This document shows, in pieces, positions 17,023-25,748 of a stretch of DNA of 64,000 bases. Each line of letters opens with the position of its first letter. Position 1 is the stretch's first letter. The DNA is from JAJFIE01 sp964344255. GTDB lineage: Bacteria > Pseudomonadota > Alphaproteobacteria > Rhodospirillales > Casp-alpha2. The position numbers and the translations under genes were made by a program. The notes beneath the pieces were generated by a model. That model saw only the letters and a program-made list of their open reading frames with translations. It made no database searches and had not been told where the DNA came from. Where the stretch lies: contig CAYFMQ010000001.1 in the NCBI GenBank assembly GCA_964344255.1, forward strand, positions 62,001 through 126,000. Reading direction: 5' to 3'.

Positions 17023-17826
17023 TTACTCCGATAAGGTCCGGTAATGATATTGGTATGCAGGGCGGAAACCGCATCTATCATAAACGGACCGGGCCGCATC
17101 GTTATCGTCTTCGACCTGAAGGTACATGTGATTACCGCCGATCACGCCCGTCCATTCGGCGAGTGCCTCCATGAGGCCGAACGCATAGCCCCGGCGGCGG
17201 TAACCGGGCACGGTATACATGGCGAAGACGCCCGTCCAACCGCCATCGAACACGCCCAAGCCGATTGCAGCGGGACCATCATCGTGAACGACCGAGACGA
17301 ATGCCTTATCGCCCCTGATCCTGTCGAACAGCGCCAGCCTTGCCGCCGGATCGTCGCCAGGATGAATGCTTTGAACATACAACTTCGCCCAATCATCCGT
17401 GAGCGTGGAGCTGAAAAAGACATTGTCGAGCGGATCACCGCAATTACTCGCCACCTCGTCTCTCAGCGCCCAGGAAACCGTTGTCATGCCCTCCGACGCA
17501 TAGCCTCTTTTCGCCAGGTGGTCGTCCAGGTCGGCGGGCGATGAAACGGGAGTCAGCTGGAAGCGGGAGGGCTGGCCGATGTTTCCATAAAAGGACTCGA
17601 CCTGCCCCAGGAGAGCGTCAAGATTGATGCTGGCATCTACAGGCCCGGCGAAAACCGAATTCGTCCGCCTGGTCGATGACCCGTTCGAATGCCTGAGGGT
17701 CCACCCTGAAAGCCTGTTCACGCTTTCAGCTGGCCAGGCCCGAAAGGCCCGTTCCTCGCTTTCCCTGATGGTTTCGTCGTTAACGGGCGGAAGGTCAGGG
17801 CCGATACTGGCGCCTGAAGCACTCAT
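17023..17826 (-). CDS. GNAT-family N-acetyltransferase
   Basis: 267 residues. The C-terminal half (about 125-265) is a GNAT domain: MYTVPGYRRRGYAFGLM holds the pyrophosphate-binding R-x-x-G-x-A motif, followed by LQVEDDNDAARSVYDRCGF, the typical beta5-alpha4 region. The N-terminal half resembles the extra domain of two-domain GNATs. The ATG at 17826 overlaps the argF stop as ATGA, which indicates translational coupling; this fixes the start, five codons inside the longest frame. Because it sits in an arginine operon an amino-acid or N-terminal acetylation role is possible, but the acceptor cannot be read. Confidence 0.85.
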   Translation of the reverse strand: MSASGASIGPDLPPVNDETIRESEERAFRAWPAESVNRLSGWTLRHSNGSSTRRTNSVFAGPVDASINLDALLGQVESFYGNIGQPSRFQLTPVSSPADLDDHLAKRGYASEGMTTVSWALRDEVASNCGDPLDNVFFSSTLTDDWAKLYVQSIHPGDDPAARLALFDRIRGDKAFVSVVHDDGPAAIGLGVFDGGWTGVFAMYTVPGYRRRGYAFGLMEALAEWTGVIGGNHMYLQVEDDNDAARSVYDRCGFRPAYQYHYRTLSE

Positions 17827-18734
17827 CCCACCAAGCTCCACATCAGGATGCCTTTCTGGGCGTGCAGCCTGTTCTCGGCCTCGTCCCAGACGACGGATTG
17901 CGGACCGTCGATCACGGAATCGGTGACCTCTTCGTTCCGGTGCGCCGGCAGGCAGTGCATGAACAGGGCATCCGGCGAGGCCTTGGCCATCAGTTCGTCA
18001 TTGACCTGATAGGGCATGAAGACGTTATGCACGTTGGCTTCGTCATCCCCCATGGAAATCCAGCTATCCGTGATGACGGCATCCGCGCCGCTGACGGCTT
18101 CAACCGGATCTTCCGTTTCTAGGATATCCGCACCGTTCTCCCTGGCCCAGTTGATGACACCCGGCTCGACGCGGCGATCAGCCGGTGTCGCAACGTTGAC
18201 CGAGAACCCAAACCGTGCCGCAGCGTGCAGCCAGCTGACGGTCACGTTGTTGCCGTCACCGCACCAGGCCACTTTCTTGCCGGAAATGGTACCCCGGTGC
18301 TCTTCGAACGTCATGATATCCGCCATGATCTGGCACGGGTGCGTATCATCCGTCAGGCCGTTGATGACCGGCACGGTCGCGAACTTGGCCATTTCGGTGA
18401 CTTTATCATGATCGTCCGTCCGGATCATGATGGCGTCCACATAGCGGGACAGGACCCTGGCCGTATCGGCGACGGTTTCACCGCGGCCAAGCTGGGAATC
18501 CGTTCCCGAAAGCAAGACCACATTACCGCCCAACTGCTGCATACCGACCTGAAAGGAGACACGCGTCCGGGTGGACGGTTTCTCGAAGATCATGGCGAGG
18601 GTCTTGCCCTCAAGCGGGCGCGACGGCCTTTCGTCATGTTTCAGGTGCAAACCCGTATCCAGGATGCCGCGAAGCGTCTGGCTGTCCAGTTGATCGATAT
18701 CGAGGAAATGGCGAAGCTCTGGAGTATCAGTCAT
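17823..18734 (-). CDS. argF: Ornithine carbamoyltransferase
   Basis: 303 residues. ArgF makes citrulline from ornithine and carbamoyl phosphate in arginine synthesis. STRTR (54-58) binds carbamoyl phosphate, HCLP (260-263) carries the catalytic Cys, and DSWISMGD is the ornithine-binding SMG loop. Length is normal for an anabolic enzyme. The start ATG 18734 overlaps the end of argD by 8 bases, and its stop overlaps the start of the GNAT gene, so argD, argF and GNAT are one coupled transcript. Confidence 0.97.
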   Translation of the reverse strand: MTDTPELRHFLDIDQLDSQTLRGILDTGLHLKHDERPSRPLEGKTLAMIFEKPSTRTRVSFQVGMQQLGGNVVLLSGTDSQLGRGETVADTARVLSRYVDAIMIRTDDHDKVTEMAKFATVPVINGLTDDTHPCQIMADIMTFEEHRGTISGKKVAWCGDGNNVTVSWLHAAARFGFSVNVATPADRRVEPGVINWARENGADILETEDPVEAVSGADAVITDSWISMGDDEANVHNVFMPYQVNDELMAKASPDALFMHCLPAHRNEEVTDSVIDGPQSVVWDEAENRLHAQKGILMWSLVG

Positions 18735-19920
18735 TGCCCTCTCCTTCCGCCAACGCGCCGGCGGCCTGGTCGATCATACCAATCGCTTCGTCGACGTGCT
18801 CTTTCTCGATGATGAGCGGCGGCACCAAACGCAACACGTTATCGCCGGCCAGAACGCTCAGCATGCCAAGTTCCGTTAGCTTGGCGTTGACCTTGGCGTT
18901 CTCACCGTCCCGGGCGCATTTGAGACCGGTCATCAGCCCCTGGCCACGCACTTCGGCGAAGACGTCGGGATACTTGGCAACCAGGTCTTCCAGCTTCTCA
19001 TGCAGGTAGGCGGCGATATCCTGGACGCCTTCAAGGAAACCGTCGCCCAGAACCACGTCCATGACCGCATTGGCGGCCGCCATGGCGAGCGGATTGCCGC
19101 CAAATGTCGAGCCATGCGTACCGGCCGTCATGACGGAGGCGACCTTCTCGACAGCCAGGCAGGCGCCGACGGGGAACCCGCCGCCCAGTCCCTTGGCGAC
19201 GGCCATGATATCGGGTGCTGCATCGGCCCATTCATGGGCGAACAGCTTGCCGGTCCGGCCCATGCCGCACTGGACTTCGTCGTACATCAGCAACAGTCCG
19301 AAATCGTCGGCGATCTGGCGCAGGCCTTTCAGGTAACCATCCGGCATGGGGCGGATGCCGCCCTCGCCCTGCACCGGTTCGACCAGGATGGCAGCCGTTT
19401 CGCCCGTTACGGCGGCGCGCATTTCGTTCAGGTTGCCGAAGGCGACATGGTCGAAACCGTCAACCACCGGACCGAACCCGGCGAGCAGCTTTTCCTGACC
19501 GCCGGCTGCGATGGTCGCCAGCGTCCGGCCATGAAAAGCGTTTTCAATGCACAGAACACGGTAACGTTCCGGCGCGCCGTTCAGATCATGGTAGCGGCGA
19601 ATTGCCTTCAGGCCGCATTCCATGGCTTCGGCACCCGAATTGGTGAAAAACGCGGCGTCAGCGAAGGTGTTAGCAATCAGGCGCTCAGCCAGCTTCTCCT
19701 GCCCTGGAATCCGGTACAGGTTGGACGTGTGCCACAGCTTTGCCGCCTGATTCTGAAGCTCTTCAACCAAGTGCGGATGGCAATGGCCCAGGGCATCGAC
19801 GGCGATGCCGGCGGCAAAATCGAGATATCGTCGCCCGGCCGTATCGAACAAATACGGACCTTCACCACGCTCGAAAGAAACATCGACACGAGCGTACGTG
19901 GGCATGACGGGTGATATCAC
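18727..19920 (-). CDS. argD: Acetylornithine aminotransferase
   Basis: 397 residues, class III PLP aminotransferase. It makes N-acetylornithine from N-acetylglutamate semialdehyde, and often succinyl-diaminopimelate as well. Lys243 in MAVAKGLGGGFP is the PLP lysine; YDEVQCGMGRTG and NSGAEAME are family motifs. The start is GTG 19920 (V-I-S-P-V-M-P), five bases after GAGGAGG; a longer in-frame start at 19956 would place this strong site inside the gene. It is first in the argD-argF-GNAT-hslO block, so the promoter should lie within 19921-20218. Confidence 0.96.
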   Translation of the reverse strand: MISPVMPTYARVDVSFERGEGPYLFDTAGRRYLDFAAGIAVDALGHCHPHLVEELQNQAAKLWHTSNLYRIPGQEKLAERLIANTFADAAFFTNSGAEAMECGLKAIRRYHDLNGAPERYRVLCIENAFHGRTLATIAAGGQEKLLAGFGPVVDGFDHVAFGNLNEMRAAVTGETAAILVEPVQGEGGIRPMPDGYLKGLRQIADDFGLLLMYDEVQCGMGRTGKLFAHEWADAAPDIMAVAKGLGGGFPVGACLAVEKVASVMTAGTHGSTFGGNPLAMAAANAVMDVVLGDGFLEGVQDIAAYLHEKLEDLVAKYPDVFAEVRGQGLMTGLKCARDGENAKVNAKLTELGMLSVLAGDNVLRLVPPLIIEKEHVDEAIGMIDQAAGALAEGEGND

Positions 19921-20218
19921 GGTAGCCTCCTCAGAATTACAAAACCCGGGCCGCAATGGTCCAACACCAGGGCGGGCATCCGGGAAGCCGGGGATTATCG
20001 TGATTGCGCCTTATGGTGTCAACGTTTCTAAGAGATTTCGCCATCGCCGGATTCATGATGGAAAACGAAAATCCAGCTTGCCTGTCCTATTGTTCATCGT
20101 GGAGGCGCAAAAGATGAAAATACGCTTGTCGCCCTGTCAAAATTGCAACCAGGACAATTCAGAATACCCGCTGTGATACGCAAAACGGACGGTATGCCGG
20201 AAGCAGAGAGGCTGAGCC

Positions 20219-21280
20219 CTAATCCCGAATTTGCATACTCGGATCGTAATCGTCGAGTGTCTCATAGAAAGTATCTGCCGGGCCGACAATTGTAGGGTCG
20301 GGTTTGAGGATTATATCGTTGTCGACGCCTGGATAGTCGAGATTAGACAGGAAATGACGCATACAATTAATCCGGGCACGCTTTTTGTCATCGGAACGGA
20401 TAACAGTCCAGGGACAGTCGGCGGTATGGGTGTTGAAGAACATGGCCTCCTTGGCTTCGGAGTAATCCTCCCACAAATCAAGAGATTCAAGATCGACGGG
20501 GCTAAGTTTCCATTGCTTCAGAGGGTCATTTTGACGTGAGCGGAAACGGCGTAACTGTTCTTCCCTGCTGACGGAGAACCAGTATTTGAAAATCTGGATA
20601 CCGCTTCGGACAAGCATTCTTTCAAATTCCGGAACCTGGCGCATGAATTCCATGTATTCAGCAGGAGAGCAAAATCCCATAACTCTCTCAACGCCAGCCC
20701 GATTGTACCATGAGCGATCAAAAAATACGATTTCCCCACGGGTCGGTAATTGCTGGACGTAGCGCTGGAAGTACCATTGGCCCCGTTCTTCATCGCTGGG
20801 TTTTTCTAGAGCAACGACCCGTGAACCACGAGGATTCAAATGTTCGGTGAACCGTTTTATCGTTCCACCTTTACCCGCCGCGTCGCGCCCTTCAAATACA
20901 CACAAAATCCTTTGCCCGGTGTCTTTGATCCAGTTTTGTACCTTTAACAATTCAATCTGCAGTTCCTGCTTTCGGATTTCGTATTTTGCCCGTCGCATAC
21001 GCCGCTTATAGGGATAGTTCTTGGGTAGCGGAGCGGCCCGGCCCTTTTTTTCAAGAGTTTCATGGATGATCAAAGCATTACTTTTTTTGTCTTGATCATG
21101 GAGCTTGAGTTTTGACGCAAGTGAAGGATTGGCGGGCTTAGGAGATTTTGCGCTTTTTGAAGCTTTTCCCGCGCCCTTTTCTGCTGCTTTGGCATTCCGT
21201 TTCTTCGCCACTTTTGGATTGTCGGCCGCTTTAGGCGTTTTTGTATCAGAACCACCAGCCGAATTACTATCTATCCGCAT
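20219..21280 (-). CDS. ppk2: Polyphosphate kinase 2 with lysine-rich N-terminal extension
   Basis: 353 residues. PPK2 transfers phosphate between polyphosphate and nucleotides. The Walker A motif is FEGRDAAGKGGT (130-140), with the Walker B/lid FFDRSWYNRAGVE near 187-198, followed by the usual C-terminal core, so this is a single-domain class I-type enzyme. Residues 1-65 are an unusual Lys/Ala/Ser/Pro-rich tail like histone H1 or PhaM tails. ATG 21280 follows GGAGGT by 7 bases; an earlier ATG is less well placed. The lysine-rich helix-hairpin-helix gene lies 119 bases upstream on the same strand. The tail could bind polyphosphate or DNA. Confidence 0.93.
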   Translation of the reverse strand: MRIDSNSAGGSDTKTPKAADNPKVAKKRNAKAAEKGAGKASKSAKSPKPANPSLASKLKLHDQDKKSNALIIHETLEKKGRAAPLPKNYPYKRRMRRAKYEIRKQELQIELLKVQNWIKDTGQRILCVFEGRDAAGKGGTIKRFTEHLNPRGSRVVALEKPSDEERGQWYFQRYVQQLPTRGEIVFFDRSWYNRAGVERVMGFCSPAEYMEFMRQVPEFERMLVRSGIQIFKYWFSVSREEQLRRFRSRQNDPLKQWKLSPVDLESLDLWEDYSEAKEAMFFNTHTADCPWTVIRSDDKKRARINCMRHFLSNLDYPGVDNDIILKPDPTIVGPADTFYETLDDYDPSMQIRD

Positions 21281-21399
21281 ACAGATTACCTCCATCTCCT
21301 CAACTAGCATTGTCCTTCAATCGGTAGGCAGGAAGAACTGCCAGGTAACACGTCTCTATGTCATGATGCTCGCCATAACATTCAGGAAAAAGGTTTGGG

Positions 21400-21885
21400 T
21401 TATTTATTCTTTTTCGATTTTCTTGATTTCTGCTCTTTTTGTTTTTTGAGAACTTTAGCGATAATTTTTTTCTTCTCTTTTTTCAGCTTTTTGATCTTCT
21501 TTTTTAGTTTTTTTATTTTTTCCTTGGCTTTGTCATCGGATTTGGGGTTTTTCTCCTCTTTAATATCCACCCCTTTTCCAGATTTTCTTGTTGTTTGTTT
21601 CTTTGCCACGGCCTTTGTTTTTCCAGATGCGCTTTGCGTTACAATTTTTGGCGGCGGAACAGCTTTTCGTGCTTTTTCCGTTACACTTTTTGCAGAAAGC
21701 GATTTGTTCAATATCGATTTTGCGGAAGTGATAATTTTCCTGGCACTCTTTTCACTAATGCCCGGGACAGTCGATAACGCACTGGGTTTCGCCGTCGCAA
21801 TTTTTGCAATGGATCGATACCTGTTTTTTACACATGCTGCCGCCAATGAGGGACCAACACCCTCAATATCCGTTAAGCTAGGCAT
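21400..21885 (-). CDS. Helix-hairpin-helix protein with long lysine-rich coiled tail
   Basis: 161 residues. Residues 1-60 contain two HhH motifs (IEGVGPSLAAACV and VPGISEKSARKII), a non-specific DNA-binding fold. Residues 61-110 are Ser/Lys/Thr-rich and low in structure; residues 115-161 are an almost pure Lys/Ile/Leu/Glu heptad stretch ending SRKSKKNK. ATG 21885 follows AAGGAGG with ideal spacing. The gene is clearly AT-richer than its neighbours, with AAA and TTT runs, while the frame is unbroken. It is likely cotranscribed with ppk2, and both proteins have lysine-rich tails. I do not recognise a named family; a nucleoid- or polyphosphate-binding role is inferred. Confidence 0.8.
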   Translation of the reverse strand: MPSLTDIEGVGPSLAAACVKNRYRSIAKIATAKPSALSTVPGISEKSARKIITSAKSILNKSLSAKSVTEKARKAVPPPKIVTQSASGKTKAVAKKQTTRKSGKGVDIKEEKNPKSDDKAKEKIKKLKKKIKKLKKEKKKIIAKVLKKQKEQKSRKSKKNK

Positions 21886-22060
21886 AAAAAAACCTCCTTT
21901 CTCAAGGCTTACCTGAGGAACTCACAAACGATACGTATTGCCAATAGAAAGCCAGGAAACCAAACGCCATAGCTCTCTTCTTTCGGCGGAAATTTTGGTC
22001 TTAATATTCTAAAGTGATCGCAAACTTCTGCCATGATTTGAATCAAGGCGTAAGTTTGCG

Positions 22061-22079
22061 GAACAGAACAGAACAGAAC
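22061..22079. repeat. Short tandem repeat of GAACA
   Basis: Four units, three GAACA and one GAACC-type, stand in the AT-rich gap between the HhH gene and the ABC permease gene. It is only about 20 bases long; it could vary in length by slippage but shows no relation to a coding frame. Confidence 0.5.
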
Positions 22080-22109
22080 CGGACCGATCATCTAACAGCC
22101 TGGGATTAA

Positions 22110-22889
22110 TCAGGCTTTCAGCTTGTACCCCGTCGCTAGCATCCGGTGGCATGCGATCCACAAGCACAGATTCACGCCCGCCAGCACGATCATGCCGGTA
22201 ACGGGGTCCGTATCGGAACGGCCGATGAATCCATAGCGAAAACCGTCGATAAAATAGAAAAAGGGATTGAAGTGGGCGAGAATCTGGGCCGCATCCGGCA
22301 ACCTCTCGATGGAATAGAACGTTCCGGACAGGAACGAAAGGGGCGTAATGACGAAGTTTGTGATGGCCGCCATATTGTCGAATTTTTCCGCCCATATAGC
22401 GCCGATGATGCCGAGTAGGGAAAGCATCAACGATGCGGCGAAGGCATTGAAGACGATGAAGAAAATGCTGTGGATAGTCATCTTCACGAACAACGCCATG
22501 ACGACACAGACCACGAGACCGACCAAGAGCCCCCTGGTCGTGCCGCCCATGGCAAGGCCCAGCGTCAGTTCATTGGGCGAAAAGGGCGGCATCAGGGTAT
22601 CGATGATGTTTCCCTGGATTTTCGCGATCATCACGGAAGACGAGGTGTTGGCGAAGGCATTCTGGGCGATCACCATCATCACCAGCCCGGGCGCCAGGAA
22701 TTCAACGAACGGGGTGCCCGCCACCTGGCGGTCCATGCCGCCAAGGGCCAGGGCGAATACGGCCAGGAAAATAAGCGAGGTGACCAGCGGCGCCAGAAGG
22801 GTCTGGGTGTAGACCTTCATGAACCGGCGGACTTCCCGCATGTAGAGCGACCGGAGGCCGATCCAGTTTTGCATTGGTGGCTGGGTCAT
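22110..22889 (-). CDS. ABC-2 type transporter permease
   Basis: 259 residues with about six transmembrane helices, the ABC2 membrane pattern. It has an N-terminal amphipathic segment (LYMREVRRFMKVYTQTL), the helix pairs, and the near-C-terminal FYSIERLPDAAQILAHFNP block typical of NodJ/YadH-type exporters. Such permeases need an ATPase subunit, usually the adjacent gene, but none is present on either side here, so the partner is encoded elsewhere. Substrate unknown. ATG 22889 is preceded by a weak purine stretch. recX starts divergently 146 bases away. Confidence 0.88.
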   Translation of the reverse strand: MTQPPMQNWIGLRSLYMREVRRFMKVYTQTLLAPLVTSLIFLAVFALALGGMDRQVAGTPFVEFLAPGLVMMVIAQNAFANTSSSVMIAKIQGNIIDTLMPPFSPNELTLGLAMGGTTRGLLVGLVVCVVMALFVKMTIHSIFFIVFNAFAASLMLSLLGIIGAIWAEKFDNMAAITNFVITPLSFLSGTFYSIERLPDAAQILAHFNPFFYFIDGFRYGFIGRSDTDPVTGMIVLAGVNLCLWIACHRMLATGYKLKA

Positions 22890-23035
22890 GTCGGGTCTCG
22901 AATTCCGGAAATCCTAGTATCAGAAGGTGCTGGGTTTTATCAGGTCGCTGCCCCCCGTGCAAAGCCCCTTTCATGCTTCAGACCTTTTCAGTTAGGCGCT
23001 TTCCTGTAAGGCCTTGGGTCGGTTAATCTACGCCC

Positions 23036-23626
23036 ATGCAACAGGATTCCAAATCACCCCGCCAACAGGACAAGAAGAAGCAAAAGCGCCGGATTCCGAA
23101 AAAGGCGACGAAATCCCACCTTGAAAATGCCGCGCTCCATTATCTGGAACGCTTCGCCACGTCTTCGGAGAACCTGAGAAGCGTTCTCATGCGCCGCGTC
23201 AGCCGGTCCGCCTATTACCACGAGACGGACCCCGGGGAAGGAGCCGAATGGGTGAATGACATCATCGGCCGGTTCATCGAAACCGGCCTGCTCGATGACA
23301 GGGTCTATACCGAAGGCCGCGTCCGCTCGCTTTATGCAAAAGGCAACAGCCGGAAGACAATCCACGCGAAACTGCGCGCCAAGGGCGTACCGGCGGATAT
23401 CATCGACGAGGCGCTGGAACAGCAGGAAGACGAGGAAGACGGCGATCCGGAACTGGCCGCCGCCCGGCGGCTGGCGAAGCGCCGCCGCCTTGGCCCCTAC
23501 CGGGACGCCAGTCTCAGGTTGGAACGCAAGGAAAAAGACCTGGCCGCCCTCGCCCGGGCCGGTTTCAGTTATCACATCGCCCGCCAGGTTATCGAAGAAG
23601 ATGAGCCGGATATGAGTTTGACCTGA
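23036..23626 (+). CDS. recX: RecX-family regulatory protein
   Basis: 196 residues. RecX binds RecA filaments and limits their extension. The three-helix repeats are visible after a basic 25-residue leader: AALHYLERFATSSENLRSVLMRR, then WVNDIIGRFIETGLLDDRVYTEGRVR, and the C-terminal LARAGFSYHIARQVIEED. recA is not adjacent, which is common in alphaproteobacteria. The start at ATG 23036 has no evident ribosome site. The Glu/Asp-rich link (QQEDEEDGDPE) between repeats two and three is a local feature. Confidence 0.88.
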   Translation: MQQDSKSPRQQDKKKQKRRIPKKATKSHLENAALHYLERFATSSENLRSVLMRRVSRSAYYHETDPGEGAEWVNDIIGRFIETGLLDDRVYTEGRVRSLYAKGNSRKTIHAKLRAKGVPADIIDEALEQQEDEEDGDPELAAARRLAKRRRLGPYRDASLRLERKEKDLAALARAGFSYHIARQVIEEDEPDMSLT

Positions 23627-23691
23627 TCACGACAACTCCATAAAGTTTTGTTTAAACTTCCAGAGAAAAACAGGATAAGGCTGACTTTTTC

Positions 23692-24036
23692 ATGAGCGTT
23701 ACGATCTATCACAATCCGCGTTGTTCCAAGTCCCGCCAGACACTCGAACTGTTGAAAAATAACGGCATCGAGCCGACGGTCGTCGAATACCTCACCGAAA
23801 CGCCGTCGGCTGACGAGCTTCGGCGAATCATCGCGCTGCTGGGCATGACGCCGAAGGATCTGATGCGCTCGAAAGAAGCCAATGAAGCCGGACTGGACGC
23901 CAAGTCAATGTCGGATGACCAACTCATTGACGGCATGGTCAGGAACCCCATCGTCATTCAGCGGCCCATCGTCGTGACCGAAGATAGGGCGGCAATCGGC
24001 AGGCCGCCGGAAAGCGTTTTGGACATTCTGAAATAA
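23692..24036 (+). CDS. arsC: ArsC-family arsenate reductase (glutaredoxin type)
   Basis: 114 residues. Cys11 in HNPRCSKSRQTL is the catalytic Cys, and the downstream NPIVIQRPIVV carries the conserved Arg of the glutaredoxin-dependent arsenate reductase family, so it resembles true ArsC more than the YffB/Spx branch. It reduces arsenate to arsenite for export. No arsB, acr3 or arsR is beside it, so it may be a household gene rather than part of a resistance island. ATG 23692 has AGGATAAGG about 11 bases upstream. The gap to recX is 65 bases. Confidence 0.9.
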   Translation: MSVTIYHNPRCSKSRQTLELLKNNGIEPTVVEYLTETPSADELRRIIALLGMTPKDLMRSKEANEAGLDAKSMSDDQLIDGMVRNPIVIQRPIVVTEDRAAIGRPPESVLDILK

Positions 24037-24175
24037 TTAAAGTCATCCGGAGACGTCTATGCCCGCAGAATATCCGGGATACGAGACTCACCTGAATATT
24101 CGGCGCATAATTTTAGAATTGGAATATAAACGCGCCTTGTCATAAGGTTGGATGCGTAAAATTTGAGGGGACGCT

Positions 24176-25567
24176 GTGGCTGAAGAATCCGAAAGCCCGA
24201 CCGATCGTATGGCGCTTCGCGACCGCGAAGCAGCAAGGGTCTTTGCGCTGGCGACGGATCTGCACCGCCGTGGGGAATTCGACCAGGCTGTTCTCGCTTA
24301 TTCCCGCGCTTTGACGCTGGATGGCGCCAATCCGGATATCTACAACAACTTAGGCGTTTGTCTTCGGGCCCAGGGAAAACTCGCCGCAGCCTCCGCCTGC
24401 TATCGGCGGGCGCTGGTCCTCAAACCGAATGACGCCGGCATCCTGTCGAACCTCGGTAACACGCAACGCGAAATGCTCGACCTGCGCAGCGCCGTCGCCA
24501 GCCTTTCCAGGGCCGTCCGCAATGCGCCGCAATCCCCGGAAGCCGTCTATAACCTGGGCCTGTGCCTCAGGGACGCCGGGGACAATGAAAAAGCCATTGC
24601 CTGTTTCGAGAGCGCACTGAGCATGCGCCAGGATTATGCGGCCTGCCATGTGGACTACGGGGTCAGCCTTTTACTCAAGGGCGACCACGCCAAGGGTTAT
24701 GAAGAATATGAATGGCGCACGGAACTGGCCCCGCCGAGTTCGCTGGAGCAGCCGAGATGGGATGGCTCGGACCTGAACGGCAAAACGCTCCTGCTGCGGC
24801 AGGAAGGCGGCATCGGGGACGTCATACAGTTCTTGCGATACGTTTCCGTCGCCAAGGAAAGAAACGCCAACGTCATTATCGAATGTCACGGTTCCCTGGC
24901 GCGGCTGGCCGCCACGGCATCGGGCGTCGACAAGGTCGTGATCGCCGATTCACCCTTGCCCAATTTCGACGTCCACGCTCCGGTCATAAGCCTGCCGCAT
25001 ATTCTGGGCATGCCCGAAGAACTCCGCGCCGATGGCATTCCCTACCTGTCGCCGCCTGAACTGCACAGCATCCAGCTTCCGCCGCCGGCCGGCCGGCAAA
25101 CCCGCGTGGGTATCTGCTGGGCGCCGACGAGAAGCCGCCCCGGTACGCCCGACAGGTCGTGCCCCGTAATACGGTTCATCGAGTTGCTGGCGACTCCCGG
25201 CATTGTGGCGTTCAGCCTTCAGATGGGTGAGCGGACCGATGATCTGAAAACAGAATCATGCGACGCCCTACTTCCGGATGTCGGCTCCAGGTTTACGGAC
25301 CTGGCTGATCTCGCGGCGGCAATTGACCAGTTGGATCTTGTCATCTGCGTTGATTCAGCGGCGGCCCATGTCGCCGGTGCGCTGGGGAAACCTGTCTGGC
25401 TGCTGGTCCCATTCGCCCCTAACTGGCAATGGCACGCAGAAGGGGATACATCCGCCTGGTATCCATCCATGAAGCTGTACAGGCAATCCCAACCCGGAAG
25501 CTGGGACAGCGTTTTTGAACAGTTGCAGGAAGATTTGTATGAACTGTCCAAAAAGGCCGTTTCTTAA
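24176..25567 (+). CDS. TPR protein with C-terminal glycosyltransferase family 9-like domain
   Basis: 463 residues. Residues about 20-185 form four to five tetratricopeptide repeats (for example NLGVCLRAQGKLAAASACY). Residues about 205-455 follow a Rossmann-like GT-B layout: LLRQEGGIGDVIQFLRYV near the start, and VICVDSAAAHVAGALGKPVW late, a heptosyltransferase-like signature. Such fusions are common in alphaproteobacteria and may glycosylate proteins or act in envelope polysaccharide synthesis. GTG 24176 is preceded by GAGGGGACGCT. No other polysaccharide genes are next to it. Acceptor and donor unknown. Confidence 0.82.
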   Translation: MAEESESPTDRMALRDREAARVFALATDLHRRGEFDQAVLAYSRALTLDGANPDIYNNLGVCLRAQGKLAAASACYRRALVLKPNDAGILSNLGNTQREMLDLRSAVASLSRAVRNAPQSPEAVYNLGLCLRDAGDNEKAIACFESALSMRQDYAACHVDYGVSLLLKGDHAKGYEEYEWRTELAPPSSLEQPRWDGSDLNGKTLLLRQEGGIGDVIQFLRYVSVAKERNANVIIECHGSLARLAATASGVDKVVIADSPLPNFDVHAPVISLPHILGMPEELRADGIPYLSPPELHSIQLPPPAGRQTRVGICWAPTRSRPGTPDRSCPVIRFIELLATPGIVAFSLQMGERTDDLKTESCDALLPDVGSRFTDLADLAAAIDQLDLVICVDSAAAHVAGALGKPVWLLVPFAPNWQWHAEGDTSAWYPSMKLYRQSQPGSWDSVFEQLQEDLYELSKKAVS

Positions 25568-25748
25568 AAAAAGCGTACCCCTAGAACAATCCAGCTCTGT
25601 CAACGCATTGGAATTCCTTGGCAAAACTGCCGAAAAACGCATTTTTTAACCCGATCTCTACCATTTCTTTACTTCTGCATCCGTAAAATTCCCAAAACAG
25701 CCATCAGTGTGTGGCCGCAATAGCCTGCCACGCAGACAGGAGCATGCT

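Noticed and set aside
21400..21560. Possible sequencing artefact in the A/T-rich lysine tail
   Set aside because: The frame is unbroken through many homopolymer runs, has a strong ribosome site and encodes a coherent heptad pattern.
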